Assembly: GCA_016841325.1 (NCBI GenBank) | Contig: JAENZJ010000007.1 | Span: forward strand, 1-64,000 | Direction: 5' to 3' | DNA from: Thermincola carboxydiphila | GTDB taxonomy: Bacteria > Bacillota > Thermincolia > Thermincolales > UBA2595 | DNA: 64,000 nt | In this document: positions 18,815 to 29,269 of the stretch, piece by piece | Numbering within the stretch: position 1 is the first letter of the stretch | How the letters are laid out: each line of letters opens with the position of its first letter | Program-made: the position numbers and the translations under genes | The notes under the pieces: generated by a model | Database searches by the model: none | What the model was told of the DNA's origin: nothing | Seen by the model: only the letters and a program-made list of their open reading frames with translations

Positions 18815-20218
18815 TCAATTTGATTGCATAATAATGTTTTTTAACTCCTTTAGTGTTGACTGGAGCACAGTATCTTCCTGGAGGTCTGAAGATATTTTTT
18901 CGTGTGCATGCATTACTGTTGTATGGTCCCTGCCGCCAAATTCCTCACCTATTTTAGGAAGTGAATTATCGGTCAGTTCCCGGCAAAGATACATGGCTAT
19001 CTGTCGCGGAAAAGCAACTGATCGGGTTCTTCTTTTTGATTTAAAATCATCCAGCCTGAGGTTAAAGTACTCAGAAACAGCTTTTTGAATCAGTGATATC
19101 GTAATAACTTTGGGCTTTCTGGCCGGCAGAATATCTTTTAGTGCTTCATTTGCCAGTTCAGGGGTGATAGGTGCGTTTTTAATTGATGAAAATGCCATAA
19201 CTCTTATTAATGCACCTTCAAGTTCCCTGATATTAGAATGAATTTGATCAGCTATATAGGAAATCACATCATCAGAAACCTTGAGATTTTCCAATTTGGC
19301 TTTTTTTCTGAGTATAGCTATTCTGGTTTCCAAATCAGGCGGCTGAATATCTGTAATAAGTCCCCATTCAAAACGTGAGCGTAAACGGTCTTCTAAAGTA
19401 GGTATTTCTTTTGGAGGTCTGTCACTGGAAATTATTATCTGTTTATTTGCCTCATGCAAGGCATTAAATGTATGGAAAAACTCTTCCTGAGTTCTCTCTT
19501 TCCCTGCCAGGAACTGAATGTCATCAACAAGGAGAATATCCATAGTCCGGTATTTATTCCGAAAGTCAACAGTTTTATCATCCCGTATGGCATTTATAAG
19601 TTCATTGGTGAATTTTTCCGAAGATACATAAAAGACCTTGGTAGAAGGTGAATGGGTCAGGATATGGTGTCCTATCGCCTGCATCAGGTGAGTTTTTCCC
19701 AAACCGACTCCGCCGTATATGAAAAGTGGATTATAGGATTTGGCCGGAGATTCAGCAACTGCAAGGGAAGCTGCATGTGCAAAACGGTTGCTGTTACCGA
19801 CAACGAATGTATCAAAGGTGTATTTTGGATTAAGGTAGGAATAAGACAGTTCCGCAAAATTATTTTTCTCAACATAGGTGTTTTTTGATGGTTCATTGTT
19901 ATAAGTGTCAGGTTTTTCAAAGGAATCAGACTCAAAAATATCATCATAAAAATTAGCCTCACCTGAACTCGGCAGAACAAAAGAAAGCCCTACTTCCCTG
20001 TTAAGGAGTTTTTCCAGTGAATTTTTAATGAGGTGATAATAACGGCTTTCCAGCCAGTCTTTGGCAAAGTCATTGGGGACCTCAATGACCATTGTATGAT
20101 CACGATACTGGACCGGTCTGGTGAATTTGACCCACATCTCGAAAGAGGGTTTACTTACCTGTTTTTTAAGTATAGATAAGATCTGTTGCCATATTTCATC
20201 GATTTCCGGTAACAGCAT
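18815..20218 (-). CDS. dnaA: Chromosomal replication initiator DnaA
   Basis: AAA+ initiator that binds DnaA boxes and opens oriC. 467 residues. N-terminal domain I ([18 protein letters not shown]), a short linker (domain II, about 95-130), the AAA+ domain with Walker [14 protein letters not shown] and Walker [15 protein letters not shown], and domain IV with the box-recognition signature [15 protein letters not shown]. Start ATG 20218 has AGGAGG. DnaA boxes lie upstream and downstream of the gene. Confidence 0.98.
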   Translation of the reverse strand: MLLPEIDEIWQQILSILKKQVSKPSFEMWVKFTRPVQYRDHTMVIEVPNDFAKDWLESRYYHLIKNSLEKLLNREVGLSFVLPSSGEANFYDDIFESDSFEKPDTYNNEPSKNTYVEKNNFAELSYSYLNPKYTFDTFVVGNSNRFAHAASLAVAESPAKSYNPLFIYGGVGLGKTHLMQAIGHHILTHSPSTKVFYVSSEKFTNELINAIRDDKTVDFRNKYRTMDILLVDDIQFLAGKERTQEEFFHTFNALHEANKQIIISSDRPPKEIPTLEDRLRSRFEWGLITDIQPPDLETRIAILRKKAKLENLKVSDDVISYIADQIHSNIRELEGALIRVMAFSSIKNAPITPELANEALKDILPARKPKVITISLIQKAVSEYFNLRLDDFKSKRRTRSVAFPRQIAMYLCRELTDNSLPKIGEEFGGRDHTTVMHAHEKISSDLQEDTVLQSTLKELKNIIMQSN

Positions 20219-20828
20219 AATTAAAAACCTCCTAGAAAAAACAAACGATTATTTATTATTAAGAATAATTACTAAAAGTTATCCACAATTTAGTTCAACT
20301 TAAAAAAAATACGTATTTTTAGAGCGTTATCTTAACCATATCAGAGACAATGTAAGTGGAGACCTACAGTTATAAGAGATTAAGGGCACTTAAAAAAAAT
20401 TTTGTAAAATATTAGAATGTATCGTAAAATCCGATAAAACGTAAAACCAGACAACTTATACACAGGTTATACACAAAAAAATTATACTGTGGATTTTATT
20501 AATCAGCCAAGAAAAAGCCAAGCATTAAACAGTAAATTATAATAACGCCAAAAGAGAAACAAAAATACCATTCTGGAAAATGGTATTAAAGTTTAGGAAA
20601 TATCATTTATTCACATTCTATCCCCAGACTGTAATATTAATTAATGTAATACACAGTAATTAAGTTCATAATGTATGTACCTGAAATGGAATAAAAAACA
20701 GGCTTGTCTTAATTTTGGTAAGTTAATGATACCAAATTTCAGATATGTTATCAACAATTAATTTAAAAGTTATACACAATTGAAAACGGTTATTTTAACC
20801 GGAAAACCAGGTGATCAGGTTATTGCCC
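20219..20828. other. Chromosomal origin region (oriC), dnaA-rpmH interval
   Basis: About 610 AT-rich bases between the divergent dnaA and rpmH genes. DnaA boxes: TTATCCACA (20279-20287, perfect), TTATACACA (20456-20464, 20467-20475 and 20770-20778), TTATTCACA (20607-20615), TTATCAACA (20748-20756), and an inverted near-match TGTGGATTT (20488-20496). Gene orientation switches here from minus to plus, as expected for bidirectional replication. No gene is apparent. Confidence 0.88.
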
Positions 20829-20857
20829 TTGACGTTACAGGATGATTAATATATAAT
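20829..20857 (+). promoter_or_regulatory. rpmH promoter
   Basis: TTGACG, 17 bases, TATAAT. A second TATAAT (20918-20923) with a weaker -35 lies closer to the gene. Confidence 0.7.
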
Positions 20858-20949
20858 TTTGTGTGTATGTCTCTGGATTGAGGACAAACTAACATCTGGC
20901 AATGAATTTTCTGGCTGTATAATGAATATTAAAAAGGAGGTGCTATACT

Positions 20950-21084
20950 TTGAAGCGGACTTATCAGCCGAAGAACCGCAAGCATAAAAGGGTTCATGGC
21001 TTTTTAAAAAGAATGAGTACAAAAGCAGGTCGGAGATTATTAAAAAGACGACGTCTTAAAGGAAGAGCAAAACTGTCAGCATAA
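20950..21084 (+). CDS. rpmH: Ribosomal protein L34
   Basis: A 44-residue, strongly basic protein of the large ribosomal subunit, reading [17 protein letters not shown] at the start and ending KGRAKLSA, as in all L34 proteins. The start is TTG with an AAAAAGGAGGTG site 7 bases upstream. First gene rightward from oriC and followed by rnpA, the universal bacterial order. A GGCCGC/GTGGCC hairpin with TTTT directly after the stop (21085-21104) may partly terminate the transcript, reducing rnpA relative to rpmH. Confidence 0.96.
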   Translation: MKRTYQPKNRKHKRVHGFLKRMSTKAGRRLLKRRRLKGRAKLSA

Positions 21085-21104
21085 GGCCGCTTTTAGTGGC
21101 CTTT
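21085..21104 (+). terminator. Hairpin after rpmH
   Basis: GGCC-GCTTTTAGT-GGCC followed by TTTTGGTTT, immediately after the rpmH stop. Short stem, so probably a partial terminator. Confidence 0.5.
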
Positions 21105-21218
21105 TGGTTTATATCCTGTAAAAGAGGTTAATAGTTATGAAAAAGTTCTGATAAGGGTATAGTATATATAATAAGGCTTTTTTAGCCTTTAAGGGTACAT
21201 TTTACCTGTGGAGTAAAT

Positions 21219-21563
21219 ATGGGGATACTTGTCGGCTTATCAAAAACCAGAGAGTTTAATAGAGTCTATAAGGGCGGGAAATCTGTTGTTGATAAATATC
21301 TGGTAATGTATTACCTGTCCAATGACCAGTCTTTGACCAGATTTGGTTTTTCAGTCGGAAAAAAAATCGGAAAAGCAGTTATCAGAAACAGGATTAAAAG
21401 AATTATGAGAGAAATATGTAGGAAAAATATTGATTTAATCAAAGATGGTTTTGATTGTGTTATTATAGTGAGACCAAGAATTATCGAAGATCCTACATAT
21501 AAAAATCTGGAGAAAAGCTTTTTGAAGCTGGCTGCAAGGGCTGGGCTTATTAGAAAGAGTTGA
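21219..21563 (+). CDS. rnpA: Ribonuclease P protein component
   Basis: Basic protein cofactor of RNase P, which matures tRNA 5' ends. 114 residues with the conserved RNR-like signature in [18 protein letters not shown] (about 50-67) and the early [13 protein letters not shown]. The start ATG 21219 has only a weak GGAG upstream. It lies between rpmH and yidD as usual. Confidence 0.95.
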   Translation: MGILVGLSKTREFNRVYKGGKSVVDKYLVMYYLSNDQSLTRFGFSVGKKIGKAVIRNRIKRIMREICRKNIDLIKDGFDCVIIVRPRIIEDPTYKNLEKSFLKLAARAGLIRKS

Positions 21564-21567
21564 AAAA

Positions 21568-21777
21568 ATGAAAAGACTGGTTATTTTGTTATTAAAATTT
21601 TATCAGAAGGTATTATCTCCTATGAAACCCAACAGCTGTCGTTTTTATCCAACCTGCTCCGAATATGCGCTGCAGGCTGTTGTCAGGTATGGTGTTGTTA
21701 AGGGTTTTTTCAAAGCAGCAGGTAGAATAATGAGGTGTCATCCTTTCAATCCGGGAGGATATGACCCTGTAAAATAA
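21568..21777 (+). CDS. yidD: Membrane insertion efficiency factor YidD
   Basis: A 69-residue protein with the family signature [20 protein letters not shown] and [11 protein letters not shown]. YidD is a small inner-membrane-associated protein that assists YidC-dependent insertion. It lies 4 bases after rnpA and 27 bases before yidC, so these form one operon. Confidence 0.95.
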   Translation: MKRLVILLLKFYQKVLSPMKPNSCRFYPTCSEYALQAVVRYGVVKGFFKAAGRIMRCHPFNPGGYDPVK

Positions 21778-21804
21778 AGAACTTATTTAAAGGGGGGTTA
21801 ACTT

Positions 21805-22545
21805 TTGAGCCTGTTTGTAGACGGGATGACACAGGTACTGAATTTTTTTTACAATATCACCAAACAGATAGGTTTACCCAGTTATGGTTTGGCAATAATA
21901 TTCCTGACTGTTGCCATAAAAATGCTGCTTTATCCTCTTAGTGTAAAACAGATGAGGTCTCTTAAAATTACTCAGCATTTACAGCCAAAAATAAAAGAAG
22001 TCCAGGAGAAATATAAAAAGGATCCTCAGAAAGCACAGACGGCGGTAATGGAGATTTATAAACAATATGGTGCCAACCCTCTGTCCGGGTGCCTGCCGCT
22101 GCTGATTCAGATGCCTATATTAATTGCACTGTATCAAACACTTTATAAGTTTGAATTTCCGGAAAAGGCGCATGCAGCTTTTCTCTGGATTCAGAATCTA
22201 AAGGAACCTGATCACTTCTACGTAATGCCCATATTAGCTGCAGTGACTACTTTTGGGTTACAGAAAATGACAACAAACATGAAAGACCCTACTCAAAGGA
22301 CGATGCTGTTTGGGATGCCGCTGTTTATTGGTTTTATTACATATAAGTTCCCTGCAGGTCTGGGTTTATACTGGGTAATGACGAATATAGTTGGCGCTGT
22401 TCAGCAGTATTTTATTAACAGACAGCCTTTGCCGGATGTTATAAAGGAGGAAGTTGCCAAAGATGAAGGAGATAACCAAAACCGCAAAGACAGTGGAGGA
22501 AGCAGTAGAGGAAGCGTTAAAAGAACTAAAGCTGGAAAAAGATGA
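21805..22545 (+). CDS. yidC: Membrane protein insertase YidC
   Basis: Inserts and folds membrane proteins with or without SecYEG. 246 residues, the short Gram-positive form without the large periplasmic domain. Five hydrophobic segments; MLLYPLSVKQMRS carries the start of the cytoplasmic helical hairpin, and PLLIQMPILIALYQTL and FPAGLGLYWVMTNI are typical. The C-terminal tail is basic (GSVKRTKAGKR). The start is TTG with AAAGGGGGG upstream. The 3' end overlaps jag by 83 bases. Confidence 0.95.
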   Translation: MSLFVDGMTQVLNFFYNITKQIGLPSYGLAIIFLTVAIKMLLYPLSVKQMRSLKITQHLQPKIKEVQEKYKKDPQKAQTAVMEIYKQYGANPLSGCLPLLIQMPILIALYQTLYKFEFPEKAHAAFLWIQNLKEPDHFYVMPILAAVTTFGLQKMTTNMKDPTQRTMLFGMPLFIGFITYKFPAGLGLYWVMTNIVGAVQQYFINRQPLPDVIKEEVAKDEGDNQNRKDSGGSSRGSVKRTKAGKR

Positions 22546-23083
22546 AGTTGAAATTGAAGTATTAGAAGAAGCAAGTAAGGGTCTATTTGGTATTTTGGGG
22601 ACAAAAGATGCCAAAGTTAAAGTAACTGAAAAAATTGTGCCTGAAAAAAAAGCGGTTAGAATTTTAAAGCAGATTTTTAGTTTCATGGACCTTGAAGTTG
22701 ATATCAGCATCAGTAAACATGAAGATTATACCAGGATTGACCTTTCCGGGCCTGACCTGGGCATTCTTATCGGACGCAGGGGTGACACACTGGATTCTTT
22801 GCAGTATTACATTAATCTGGCGGCAAACAAAAAAGCTGAAAAAAGAGTTAAATTTATCATCGATGTAGAGGGATACCGCCAAAGACGGCAGGAAACCCTA
22901 AACCGGCTTGCCCTGAAACTGGCTGACAAAGCGAAGAGAAAGGGCAGGAATGTTGTTCTTGAACCAATGAATCCACATGAAAGAAGAGTAATACATACCG
23001 CACTGCAAAATCATAAAGAGGTTTTTACTTACAGTGAAGGTGAAGAACCATACAGAAAAATTATAATTTCTCCCAAAAAATAA
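22463..23083 (+). CDS. jag: RNA-binding protein Jag (KhpB)
   Basis: A 206-residue protein with an N-terminal Jag domain (TVEEAVEEALKELKL, GLFGILGTKDA), a KH domain (about 90-145, GILIGRRGDTLDSLQY) and a C-terminal R3H domain (NPHERRVIHTAL). Jag/KhpB binds RNA and affects cell division and sporulation in Firmicutes. The ATG at 22463 is chosen because AAAGGAGG lies 12 bases upstream; the in-frame TTG at 22454 is too close to that site. The unusual feature is the 83-base overlap with yidC in another frame. Confidence 0.93.
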   Translation: MKEITKTAKTVEEAVEEALKELKLEKDEVEIEVLEEASKGLFGILGTKDAKVKVTEKIVPEKKAVRILKQIFSFMDLEVDISISKHEDYTRIDLSGPDLGILIGRRGDTLDSLQYYINLAANKKAEKRVKFIIDVEGYRQRRQETLNRLALKLADKAKRKGRNVVLEPMNPHERRVIHTALQNHKEVFTYSEGEEPYRKIIISPKK

Positions 23084-23114
23084 TGGGTAAGAAAAAATGT
23101 TAATAAAATCGTTA

Positions 23115-23147
23115 AAACCCAGTAATAATTAATATTACTGGGTTTTT
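23115..23147 (+). terminator. Terminator after jag
   Basis: AAACCCAGTAATA-ATTAA-TATTACTGGGTTTTT, a long stem with a T tail, between jag and mnmE. The A-run on the other side makes it potentially bidirectional. Confidence 0.85.
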
Positions 23148-23199
23148 GCAAAGAATACCGTTTTCATTTAACTTAATTCTGTTAGTGGAGGTAGCTTTG

Positions 23200-24576
23200 G
23201 TGATAGATGATACTATAGCGGCAATATCGACCCCAATAGGTGCTGCCGGAATAGGAATAATAAGGCTGAGTGGAGCAAAGGCCGTTACGATAGCAGAAAA
23301 AATTTTCCGGGGTAAAAAAAAGAAACTGGCCGAAACACCTACCTTCAGTATGAGTTATGGGCACATAATTAACGGCAACGGAGAAATAGTTGATGAAGTA
23401 TTGGTTTCTGTTATGAGGGCTCCAAATAGTTATACCACAGAAGATGTCGTGGAAATTAACTGTCATGGAGGAGTTGTTGCCGTCAGAAAAGTCATGGGAC
23501 TGGTCTTAAAACACGGAGCCAGGACGGCTGAACCCGGAGAGTTCAGTAAAAGGGCTTTTTTAAACGGAAGGATTGACCTGGCCCAGGCAGAGTCGGTGAT
23601 TGACTTAATTAATGCCAAAACCGAAAAGAGCTTTGAGGTGGCAGTCAATCAACTGACAGGTGTTCTGTCGGAAAAGATCAAAAACCTGCGCAGATTGCTG
23701 CTGGAATTAATTGCACACATAGAGGCAGGAATTGATTTTCCTGATGAGGATATTGAAGATATAAACGTCTCTGTAATCATAACAACGGTCCGGGAAATAT
23801 CAGGTGAAGTTAGCAGACTTATAGAGACATCGGAAACAGGTAAAGTTCTGCGTGAAGGTATAAAAACAGTAATTATCGGTAAGCCCAATGTGGGAAAATC
23901 TTCGCTGCTGAACGCACTTCTCAGGGAAAAAAGAGCTATTGTGACAGATGTGCCCGGTACCACCAGGGATATAATTGAAGAGATCGTAAACATCAGGGGT
24001 ATCCCCCTGAAGCTTGTGGATACAGCAGGAATCAGGGAGACTGAAGACTTTGTTGAAAAAATCGGTGTGGAAAGGTCCAAAGAGGTGTTTGCCGGAGCAG
24101 ACCTGGTACTTTTGATGATAGATGCTTCCACAGGATTAACAGATGAAGACATGGGTATTATTAAGTTAATGAAAAACAAAAATTACCTGGTAATCATAAA
24201 TAAGACTGATTTAAAAATGGAGACAGATTTTTCTGAAATAAAAAATCTGGTTGGGGAAAAGGATATAGTGGAGATGTCTCTCCTTACCGGTGAGGGGCTG
24301 GAACTTCTAAAAGATAAAATTGAAAAAATGGTCTATGCCGGAAAGGTTTTTGCACAAAATGAGGTGATGATCACTAACATCAGACATAAACATTCACTGG
24401 AAAGGGTCATGCAAAGCCTGGAAGAAGCAATGAAAACAATTCAGCACGGGATGCCTGTTGATTGTGTGGCTATAGACCTGAAGGCAGCGTGGGAAATATT
24501 AGGTGAAATAACCGGTGAAACGGTAAATGAAGACTTGGTAGACCAGATTTTCAGTCAGTTTTGTATTGGGAAATAG
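23200..24576 (+). CDS. mnmE: tRNA modification GTPase MnmE
   Basis: With MnmG it installs the carboxymethylaminomethyl group on wobble U34 of several tRNAs. 458 residues: N-terminal folate-binding domain (starting VIDDTIAAISTPIG), helical domain, and an inserted G domain with G1 GKPNVGKSSLLN, G3 DTAGIRETED and G4 NKTD. The C-terminal FCIGK has the conserved cysteine. I choose GTG 23200 because GTGGAGGTAG precedes it; an in-frame start at 23146 lies inside the preceding terminator region. Confidence 0.97.
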   Translation: MIDDTIAAISTPIGAAGIGIIRLSGAKAVTIAEKIFRGKKKKLAETPTFSMSYGHIINGNGEIVDEVLVSVMRAPNSYTTEDVVEINCHGGVVAVRKVMGLVLKHGARTAEPGEFSKRAFLNGRIDLAQAESVIDLINAKTEKSFEVAVNQLTGVLSEKIKNLRRLLLELIAHIEAGIDFPDEDIEDINVSVIITTVREISGEVSRLIETSETGKVLREGIKTVIIGKPNVGKSSLLNALLREKRAIVTDVPGTTRDIIEEIVNIRGIPLKLVDTAGIRETEDFVEKIGVERSKEVFAGADLVLLMIDASTGLTDEDMGIIKLMKNKNYLVIINKTDLKMETDFSEIKNLVGEKDIVEMSLLTGEGLELLKDKIEKMVYAGKVFAQNEVMITNIRHKHSLERVMQSLEEAMKTIQHGMPVDCVAIDLKAAWEILGEITGETVNEDLVDQIFSQFCIGK

Positions 24577-24585
24577 GAGGATATC

Positions 24586-26475
24586 ATGGAATATCATGCT
24601 GGGGACTATGATGTCATTGTTGTAGGTACCGGACATGCAGGTTGTGAGGCTGCACTGGCAGCAGCAAGGATGGGTTGCCGGACTCTGGCACTGACACTTA
24701 ATCTGGAGAATGTTGCTTTTATGCCCTGCAATCCGGCTGTAGGAGGACCGGCCAAAAGTCATCTGGTGAGAGAAATAGATGCCCTGGGAGGAGAAATGGG
24801 TGTCAATATTGACCAGACAAACATCCAGGTAAAAATGCTGAATACGGGAAAAGGGCCGGCAGTACATGCCCTTAGAGCTCAGGCAGATAAAAATATGTAT
24901 CAGGCCCGGATGAAAGCAGTACTGGAAAATCAGGAACGGCTTGACCTGAAACAGGCCATGGTGGAAAAAATTATAGTCAGGGACGACAGGATACGGGGCA
25001 TTATTACCAGAAATGGAGCCGTATTTAATTCAAAAGCTGTGGTCATTACTGCAGGTACATTTCTTAAGGGTAAAATTATAATTGGTGATACATCATACAG
25101 CGGAGGCCCTAACGGACAGGAACCATCCATTAAACTTACCGACAGTCTAAGGGAATTCGGAATTGAACTGGCCAGGTTTAAAACAGGTACTCCTCCAAGA
25201 ATACACCGTGATTCTGTTGATTTTTCCAAAATGATAATTCAGCCGGGCGATGAAAATCCGCAGTGTTTTTCCTTTGTAGGGCAAAGAGTCGCCCGGGAAC
25301 AGGTGCCCTGCTGGCTTACATATACAAGTGAAGAAACCCATAAGGTTATCAAAGAGAATTTGCATCGCTCCCCACTGTTTAGTGGTAAAATTGAAGGGGT
25401 TGGCCCGCGATACTGTCCTTCGATTGAAGACAAAGTGGTGAGATTTGCCGATAAACCAAAACACCAGATATTTTTGGAGCCGGAAGGTCTGGATACCAAG
25501 GAAATGTATGTCCAGGGGTTTTCCACCAGTCTGCCTGAGGATGTCCAGATTAAAATGCTGCGTACAATTCCGGGACTGGAAAAAGCTGAAATAATGAGAG
25601 CAGGATATGCTATTGAATATGATTTCCTCCCCCCAAACCAGCTTAAGCTTACTCTGGAAACTAAACTTATCAATGGCCTGTTTACGGCGGGGCAAATTAA
25701 TGGAACCTCAGGATATGAGGAGGCAGCTGCCCAGGGTATAATTGCCGGTATCAATGCAGCCTGCTATGTAATGGGTAAAGAGCCCCTTATCCTGAAAAGG
25801 TCTGATGCATATATAGGCGTCCTTATTGATGATCTGGTCACAAAAGGGACCAATGAACCCTACCGTCTTATGACATCCAGAGCCGAATACAGGCTTCTGC
25901 TGAGACAGGATAATGCAGACCTCAGGCTAACTGAAATCGGATACAGGATCGGACTGATTAATGAAGACAGGTATCAGCTGTTTAGTGAAAAAAAGAAATT
26001 GATTGAAAGAGAAAGAGAAAGGTTAAGTAAAACTACGGTTCCGGCAGATAGTAAGGTCCAGGAATTACTTGTTAAAAAAGGGAGTACTGAAATCCGCCAA
26101 AACACCAGTGTTATAGACTTGCTGAAAAGGCCTGAGATCGATTATACGGACCTGCAGCAAATACTGGACGGGTTCCCTGCCCTTCCTGAAGAAATTGTTG
26201 AACAGGTTGAAATTCAGGTAAAGTACGAGGGTTATATAAAGAGGCAGATGGAACAGGTAGAAAGGTTTGCCAAAATGGAAAACAAAAAAATTCCTAAAGG
26301 GATAGACTATGAGAAGATTATGGGTTTGTCAAATGAAGCAAAACAAAAACTTTCCGCTTTAAAACCTGATTCGGTTGGACAGGCTTCCCGGATTTCAGGG
26401 GTTTCACCTGCAGATATTTCTGTCCTCCTGGTACATATTGAACAGAAAAAGCGGAACCGGGCAACGGAGGCCTGA
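24586..26475 (+). CDS. mnmG: tRNA uridine-5-carboxymethylaminomethyl modification enzyme MnmG
   Basis: FAD-dependent partner of MnmE in wobble-uridine modification. 629 residues. The FAD dinucleotide-binding [17 protein letters not shown] is at the N terminus, followed by the MnmG signature [15 protein letters not shown] and later [16 protein letters not shown]; the C-terminal helical region binds MnmE and tRNA. It lies 9 bases after mnmE with an AGGAGG site, in the same operon. Confidence 0.98.
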   Translation: MEYHAGDYDVIVVGTGHAGCEAALAAARMGCRTLALTLNLENVAFMPCNPAVGGPAKSHLVREIDALGGEMGVNIDQTNIQVKMLNTGKGPAVHALRAQADKNMYQARMKAVLENQERLDLKQAMVEKIIVRDDRIRGIITRNGAVFNSKAVVITAGTFLKGKIIIGDTSYSGGPNGQEPSIKLTDSLREFGIELARFKTGTPPRIHRDSVDFSKMIIQPGDENPQCFSFVGQRVAREQVPCWLTYTSEETHKVIKENLHRSPLFSGKIEGVGPRYCPSIEDKVVRFADKPKHQIFLEPEGLDTKEMYVQGFSTSLPEDVQIKMLRTIPGLEKAEIMRAGYAIEYDFLPPNQLKLTLETKLINGLFTAGQINGTSGYEEAAAQGIIAGINAACYVMGKEPLILKRSDAYIGVLIDDLVTKGTNEPYRLMTSRAEYRLLLRQDNADLRLTEIGYRIGLINEDRYQLFSEKKKLIERERERLSKTTVPADSKVQELLVKKGSTEIRQNTSVIDLLKRPEIDYTDLQQILDGFPALPEEIVEQVEIQVKYEGYIKRQMEQVERFAKMENKKIPKGIDYEKIMGLSNEAKQKLSALKPDSVGQASRISGVSPADISVLLVHIEQKKRNRATEA

Positions 26476-26479
26476 TGAT

Positions 26480-27223
26480 ATGCAAAAGACACTGGAAGAA
26501 ATAATGAGTGAAGGGTTAACTGCTCTGGGAATTAGCCTGCAAAAAGATAAAGTGGAACTTTATTTCAGGTATCTTGAAATTCTACTGGAGTGGAACAAAA
26601 AATTTAACCTTACAGCAATAGTTAAACCTGAAGAAATAATTGAAAAACATTTTTTGGACAGTATTGCCCCCCTTCCCTATATCATGAAAATTAAACATGA
26701 CACTCTGATTGATGTAGGTACAGGAGCCGGATTTCCCGGAGTACCGTTGAAAATTGCTTTCTCAGGTACCGAAGACTCGGTTGATACAAATATAGTTTTA
26801 CTGGATTCTCTCAAAAAAAGAATACAATTTTTGGAACACCTGATAACAGAATTGAAACTGGTCAAAATTCAACCGGTCCATGGAAGGGCTGAAGACTACG
26901 GTAAGCAGCAGGAGTACCGGGAAAAATTTGATATTGCTGTTTCCCGTGCTGTTTCCGGATTGGCGGTATTGTCTGAATATTGTCTCCCCTTTGTAAAGGT
27001 AGGAGGAATTTTTATAGTTTACAAGGGGCCAAATGTAAATGATGAGCTTATGGAAGGCGAGAAAGCAGTCAGGATTCTGGGTGGTACAATAGCAGAAATA
27101 AGGGAGTTTACACTTCCGGGTTTAGAGCAAAGCCGGAATCTCATAATTATCCTGAAAACAGGGCCTACTCCGGATAAGTTTCCCCGAAAGGCAGGAGTGC
27201 CTGAAAAAAGACCATTATCTTGA
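26480..27223 (+). CDS. rsmG: 16S rRNA (guanine-N7) methyltransferase RsmG
   Basis: SAM-dependent enzyme methylating N7 of a guanosine in the 530 loop of 16S rRNA. 247 residues with the SAM-binding motif DVGTGAGFPGVPLKI and WNKKFNLTAI near the N terminus. The start ATG 26480 has ACGGAGG; the gene is 4 bases downstream of mnmG. Two extra hydrophilic stretches (EDSVDTNIV and the C-terminal PTPDKFPRKAGVPEKR) lengthen it slightly over the Escherichia protein. Confidence 0.96.
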   Translation: MQKTLEEIMSEGLTALGISLQKDKVELYFRYLEILLEWNKKFNLTAIVKPEEIIEKHFLDSIAPLPYIMKIKHDTLIDVGTGAGFPGVPLKIAFSGTEDSVDTNIVLLDSLKKRIQFLEHLITELKLVKIQPVHGRAEDYGKQQEYREKFDIAVSRAVSGLAVLSEYCLPFVKVGGIFIVYKGPNVNDELMEGEKAVRILGGTIAEIREFTLPGLEQSRNLIIILKTGPTPDKFPRKAGVPEKRPLS

Positions 27224-27252
27224 AACAATAACATAATATGGTTAGGTTTTGC

Positions 27253-27295
27253 AGTGGTGTATTCCAAAGAGTAAACCGGATACACCACTTTTGTT
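27253..27295 (+). terminator. Terminator after rsmG
   Basis: AGTGGTGTAT (27253-27262) pairs with ATACACCACT (27280-27289), followed by TTTGTT. Ends the mnmE-mnmG-rsmG transcript. Confidence 0.8.
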
Positions 27296-27611
27296 ATGAA
27301 GAAAAAAGATGTGTTGTATCGAACTGGTGTTCCCGTATTAAATTGCTATATAAGGCGTTATTAAGGCGGGGTTAAGGGTAAGACCTTTATCAGTAGAGTT
27401 TTCTTCTTAAAAAGCAAAAAAACCACTATTGCAAATAATGTTAATAAATGGTATTAAGCGCCGGTCCATAGCACTGCATGGATTTGTAGAAATTTGCTGA
27501 AACGTGACAAACAGGGGATGTAATGAAATTAAAGAGTGAATTATGAAGGAAATTAAAAATAGCGTGTGGAATTAAGAGTAAAAACAGGGTTAAGATTGGA
27601 TGGTGCGAAAG
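27296..27611. other. Intergenic region upstream of parA, with a LexA-like palindrome
   Basis: About 315 bases without a convincing gene. The palindrome CGAACTGGTGTTCC (27320-27333) resembles the Gram-positive LexA operator CGAAC-N4-GTTYC with one doubtful position. The promoter of parA-parB is expected here; I see no clear consensus pair. Confidence 0.45.
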
Positions 27612-28373
27612 ATGGGAAGGGTCATTGCGATTGCTAACCAAAAGGGCGGTGTGGCCAAAACGACAACAGCCGTAAATCTTGCTGCATGTATTGCTGCCCA
27701 GGGAAAAAAGGTACTGTTAATAGACATTGACCCCCAGGGAAATGCTTCCAGTGGATTAGGTTTGGATAAAAACAACCTGACTTACTGCATCTATGATGTG
27801 CTTATTAACAGTTTGCCTGTAGAAAGTGTTACATGTAAGGTGGAAATTGAAGGACTTGAAGTCGTTCCGGCAACAATCCAGTTAGCAGGCGCTGAAATTG
27901 AACTGGTGACCGCGATTTCGAGAGAGGTAAAACTAAAAAAGGCAATCCAGGGTGTTAAAGATAAATATGATTATATCTTTATTGACTGCCCTCCTTCTCT
28001 TGGATTATTGACAATAAATGCCCTGTCAGCAGCAGACTCTATATTAATTCCGATTCAATGTGAGTATTATGCTTTGGAGGGATTAGGGCAATTGATGAAC
28101 ACCATAGAACTTATCAAAAAACACCTCAATAACAAGTTGGAAATCGAAGGTGTATTGTTGACAATGTTTGATGCCAGGACTAATCTTTCCATTCAGGTAG
28201 TTGAGGAAGTGAAGGCATATTTTAAAAACAGAGTCTATAGTACCATTATTCCGCGCAATGTCAGGTTAAGTGAGGCACCGAGTCATGGGAAACCGATTAT
28301 AATATATGACCCCAGGTCAAGAGGAGCAGAAGTTTATCAGGAACTGGCGAAGGAAGTGACAGGAATTGAATAA
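27612..28373 (+). CDS. parA: Chromosome-partitioning ATPase ParA/Soj
   Basis: Deviant Walker A ATPase that, with ParB and parS, segregates origins and modulates DnaA. 253 residues starting [19 protein letters not shown]; the P-loop reads KGGVAKTT, an alanine variant of KGGVGKTT common in clostridia. Walker B region is [14 protein letters not shown]. An in-frame ATG at 27600 is possible; 27612 matches the family start better, though neither has a strong ribosome-binding site. Its stop overlaps the parB start by 8 bases. Confidence 0.95.
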   Translation: MGRVIAIANQKGGVAKTTTAVNLAACIAAQGKKVLLIDIDPQGNASSGLGLDKNNLTYCIYDVLINSLPVESVTCKVEIEGLEVVPATIQLAGAEIELVTAISREVKLKKAIQGVKDKYDYIFIDCPPSLGLLTINALSAADSILIPIQCEYYALEGLGQLMNTIELIKKHLNNKLEIEGVLLTMFDARTNLSIQVVEEVKAYFKNRVYSTIIPRNVRLSEAPSHGKPIIIYDPRSRGAEVYQELAKEVTGIE

Positions 28374-29229
28374 AAAAGGGCTTGGCAAAGGGCTGCAGGC
28401 TTTATTACCTGCTTCCAGGGATGATTCTGATGAAGTAGGTAAAGTAATTGAGATACCGGTTGCAGATATAAAGGTTAATAAGAAGCAGCCGCGGACTGTC
28501 TTTGATGAAGACAAGCTAAATGAGCTGGCTTCCTCAATAAAGGAGCATGGGGTTGTCCAGCCGATTCTGGTAAGGAAGACAGAAGAGGGTTCTTACGAAA
28601 TTGTGGCCGGGGAGAGACGGTGGAGAGCCTGCAAAAAATTAGGGATTAAAAACATTCCTGCAATTGTCAAAGAGCTGGATGAAAAAGAGACCACTGAAAT
28701 TGCCCTCATTGAGAATATTCAGAGAGAAGACCTGAATCCTATAGAAGAGGCTTCCGCATATAGAACACTTATAGACAAATTTGGTCTTACTCAGGAACAA
28801 CTTTCAAACAGAATAGGCAAAAGCAGGCCGTTTATAGCCAACACACTCAGGTTACTGGCGCTTCCAAAAGGTCTCAGGGACCTGGTTTCACAGGGGAAAA
28901 TATCGGCTGGTCATGCAAGGGCTTTGCTGAGCATACAGAAAGAGAAACAACAGGAAGAGTTAGCTGAGAAAATAGTTAAGTACGGGTTATCGGTGAGACA
29001 GACTGAAAACACTGTTAAAGAAATGTTACAGGACAAAAAAAAGAAACCGACATCATCAGTTGCTGAAGATCCAATTATTAGAGAGATCGAAAACCGCTTA
29101 AAAACCAGGTTTAGTACAAAGGTTGTGGTTAAAGACAAAAACAAGAGAGGCTCAATCGAAATAGAGTATTATGGTGAAGAGGAATTGCAGAGAATTATTG
29201 ATTTGTTATTGGGGGAAATCGAACTTTAA
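28366..29229 (+). CDS. parB: Chromosome-partitioning protein ParB/Spo0J
   Basis: CTP-dependent DNA clamp that loads at parS and spreads. 287 residues: N-terminal [12 protein letters not shown] that contacts ParA, the CTPase/ParB box with [12 protein letters not shown] (about 83-94), helix-turn-helix [16 protein letters not shown] for parS recognition, and a C-terminal dimerisation region. The start is TTG 28366, translationally coupled to parA. Two parS-like sites lie just after its stop. Confidence 0.96.
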   Translation: MNKKGLGKGLQALLPASRDDSDEVGKVIEIPVADIKVNKKQPRTVFDEDKLNELASSIKEHGVVQPILVRKTEEGSYEIVAGERRWRACKKLGIKNIPAIVKELDEKETTEIALIENIQREDLNPIEEASAYRTLIDKFGLTQEQLSNRIGKSRPFIANTLRLLALPKGLRDLVSQGKISAGHARALLSIQKEKQQEELAEKIVKYGLSVRQTENTVKEMLQDKKKKPTSSVAEDPIIREIENRLKTRFSTKVVVKDKNKRGSIEIEYYGEEELQRIIDLLLGEIEL

Positions 29230-29232
29230 AAA

Positions 29233-29248
29233 TGTTTCACATGAAACA
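29233..29248. promoter_or_regulatory. parS-like site 1
   Basis: TGTTTCACATGAAACA, a palindrome matching the parS consensus TGTTTCACGTGAAACA except for one central base. 4 bases after the parB stop codon. Confidence 0.8.
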
Positions 29249-29269
29249 TAACAAACAACAGTCACCCGA

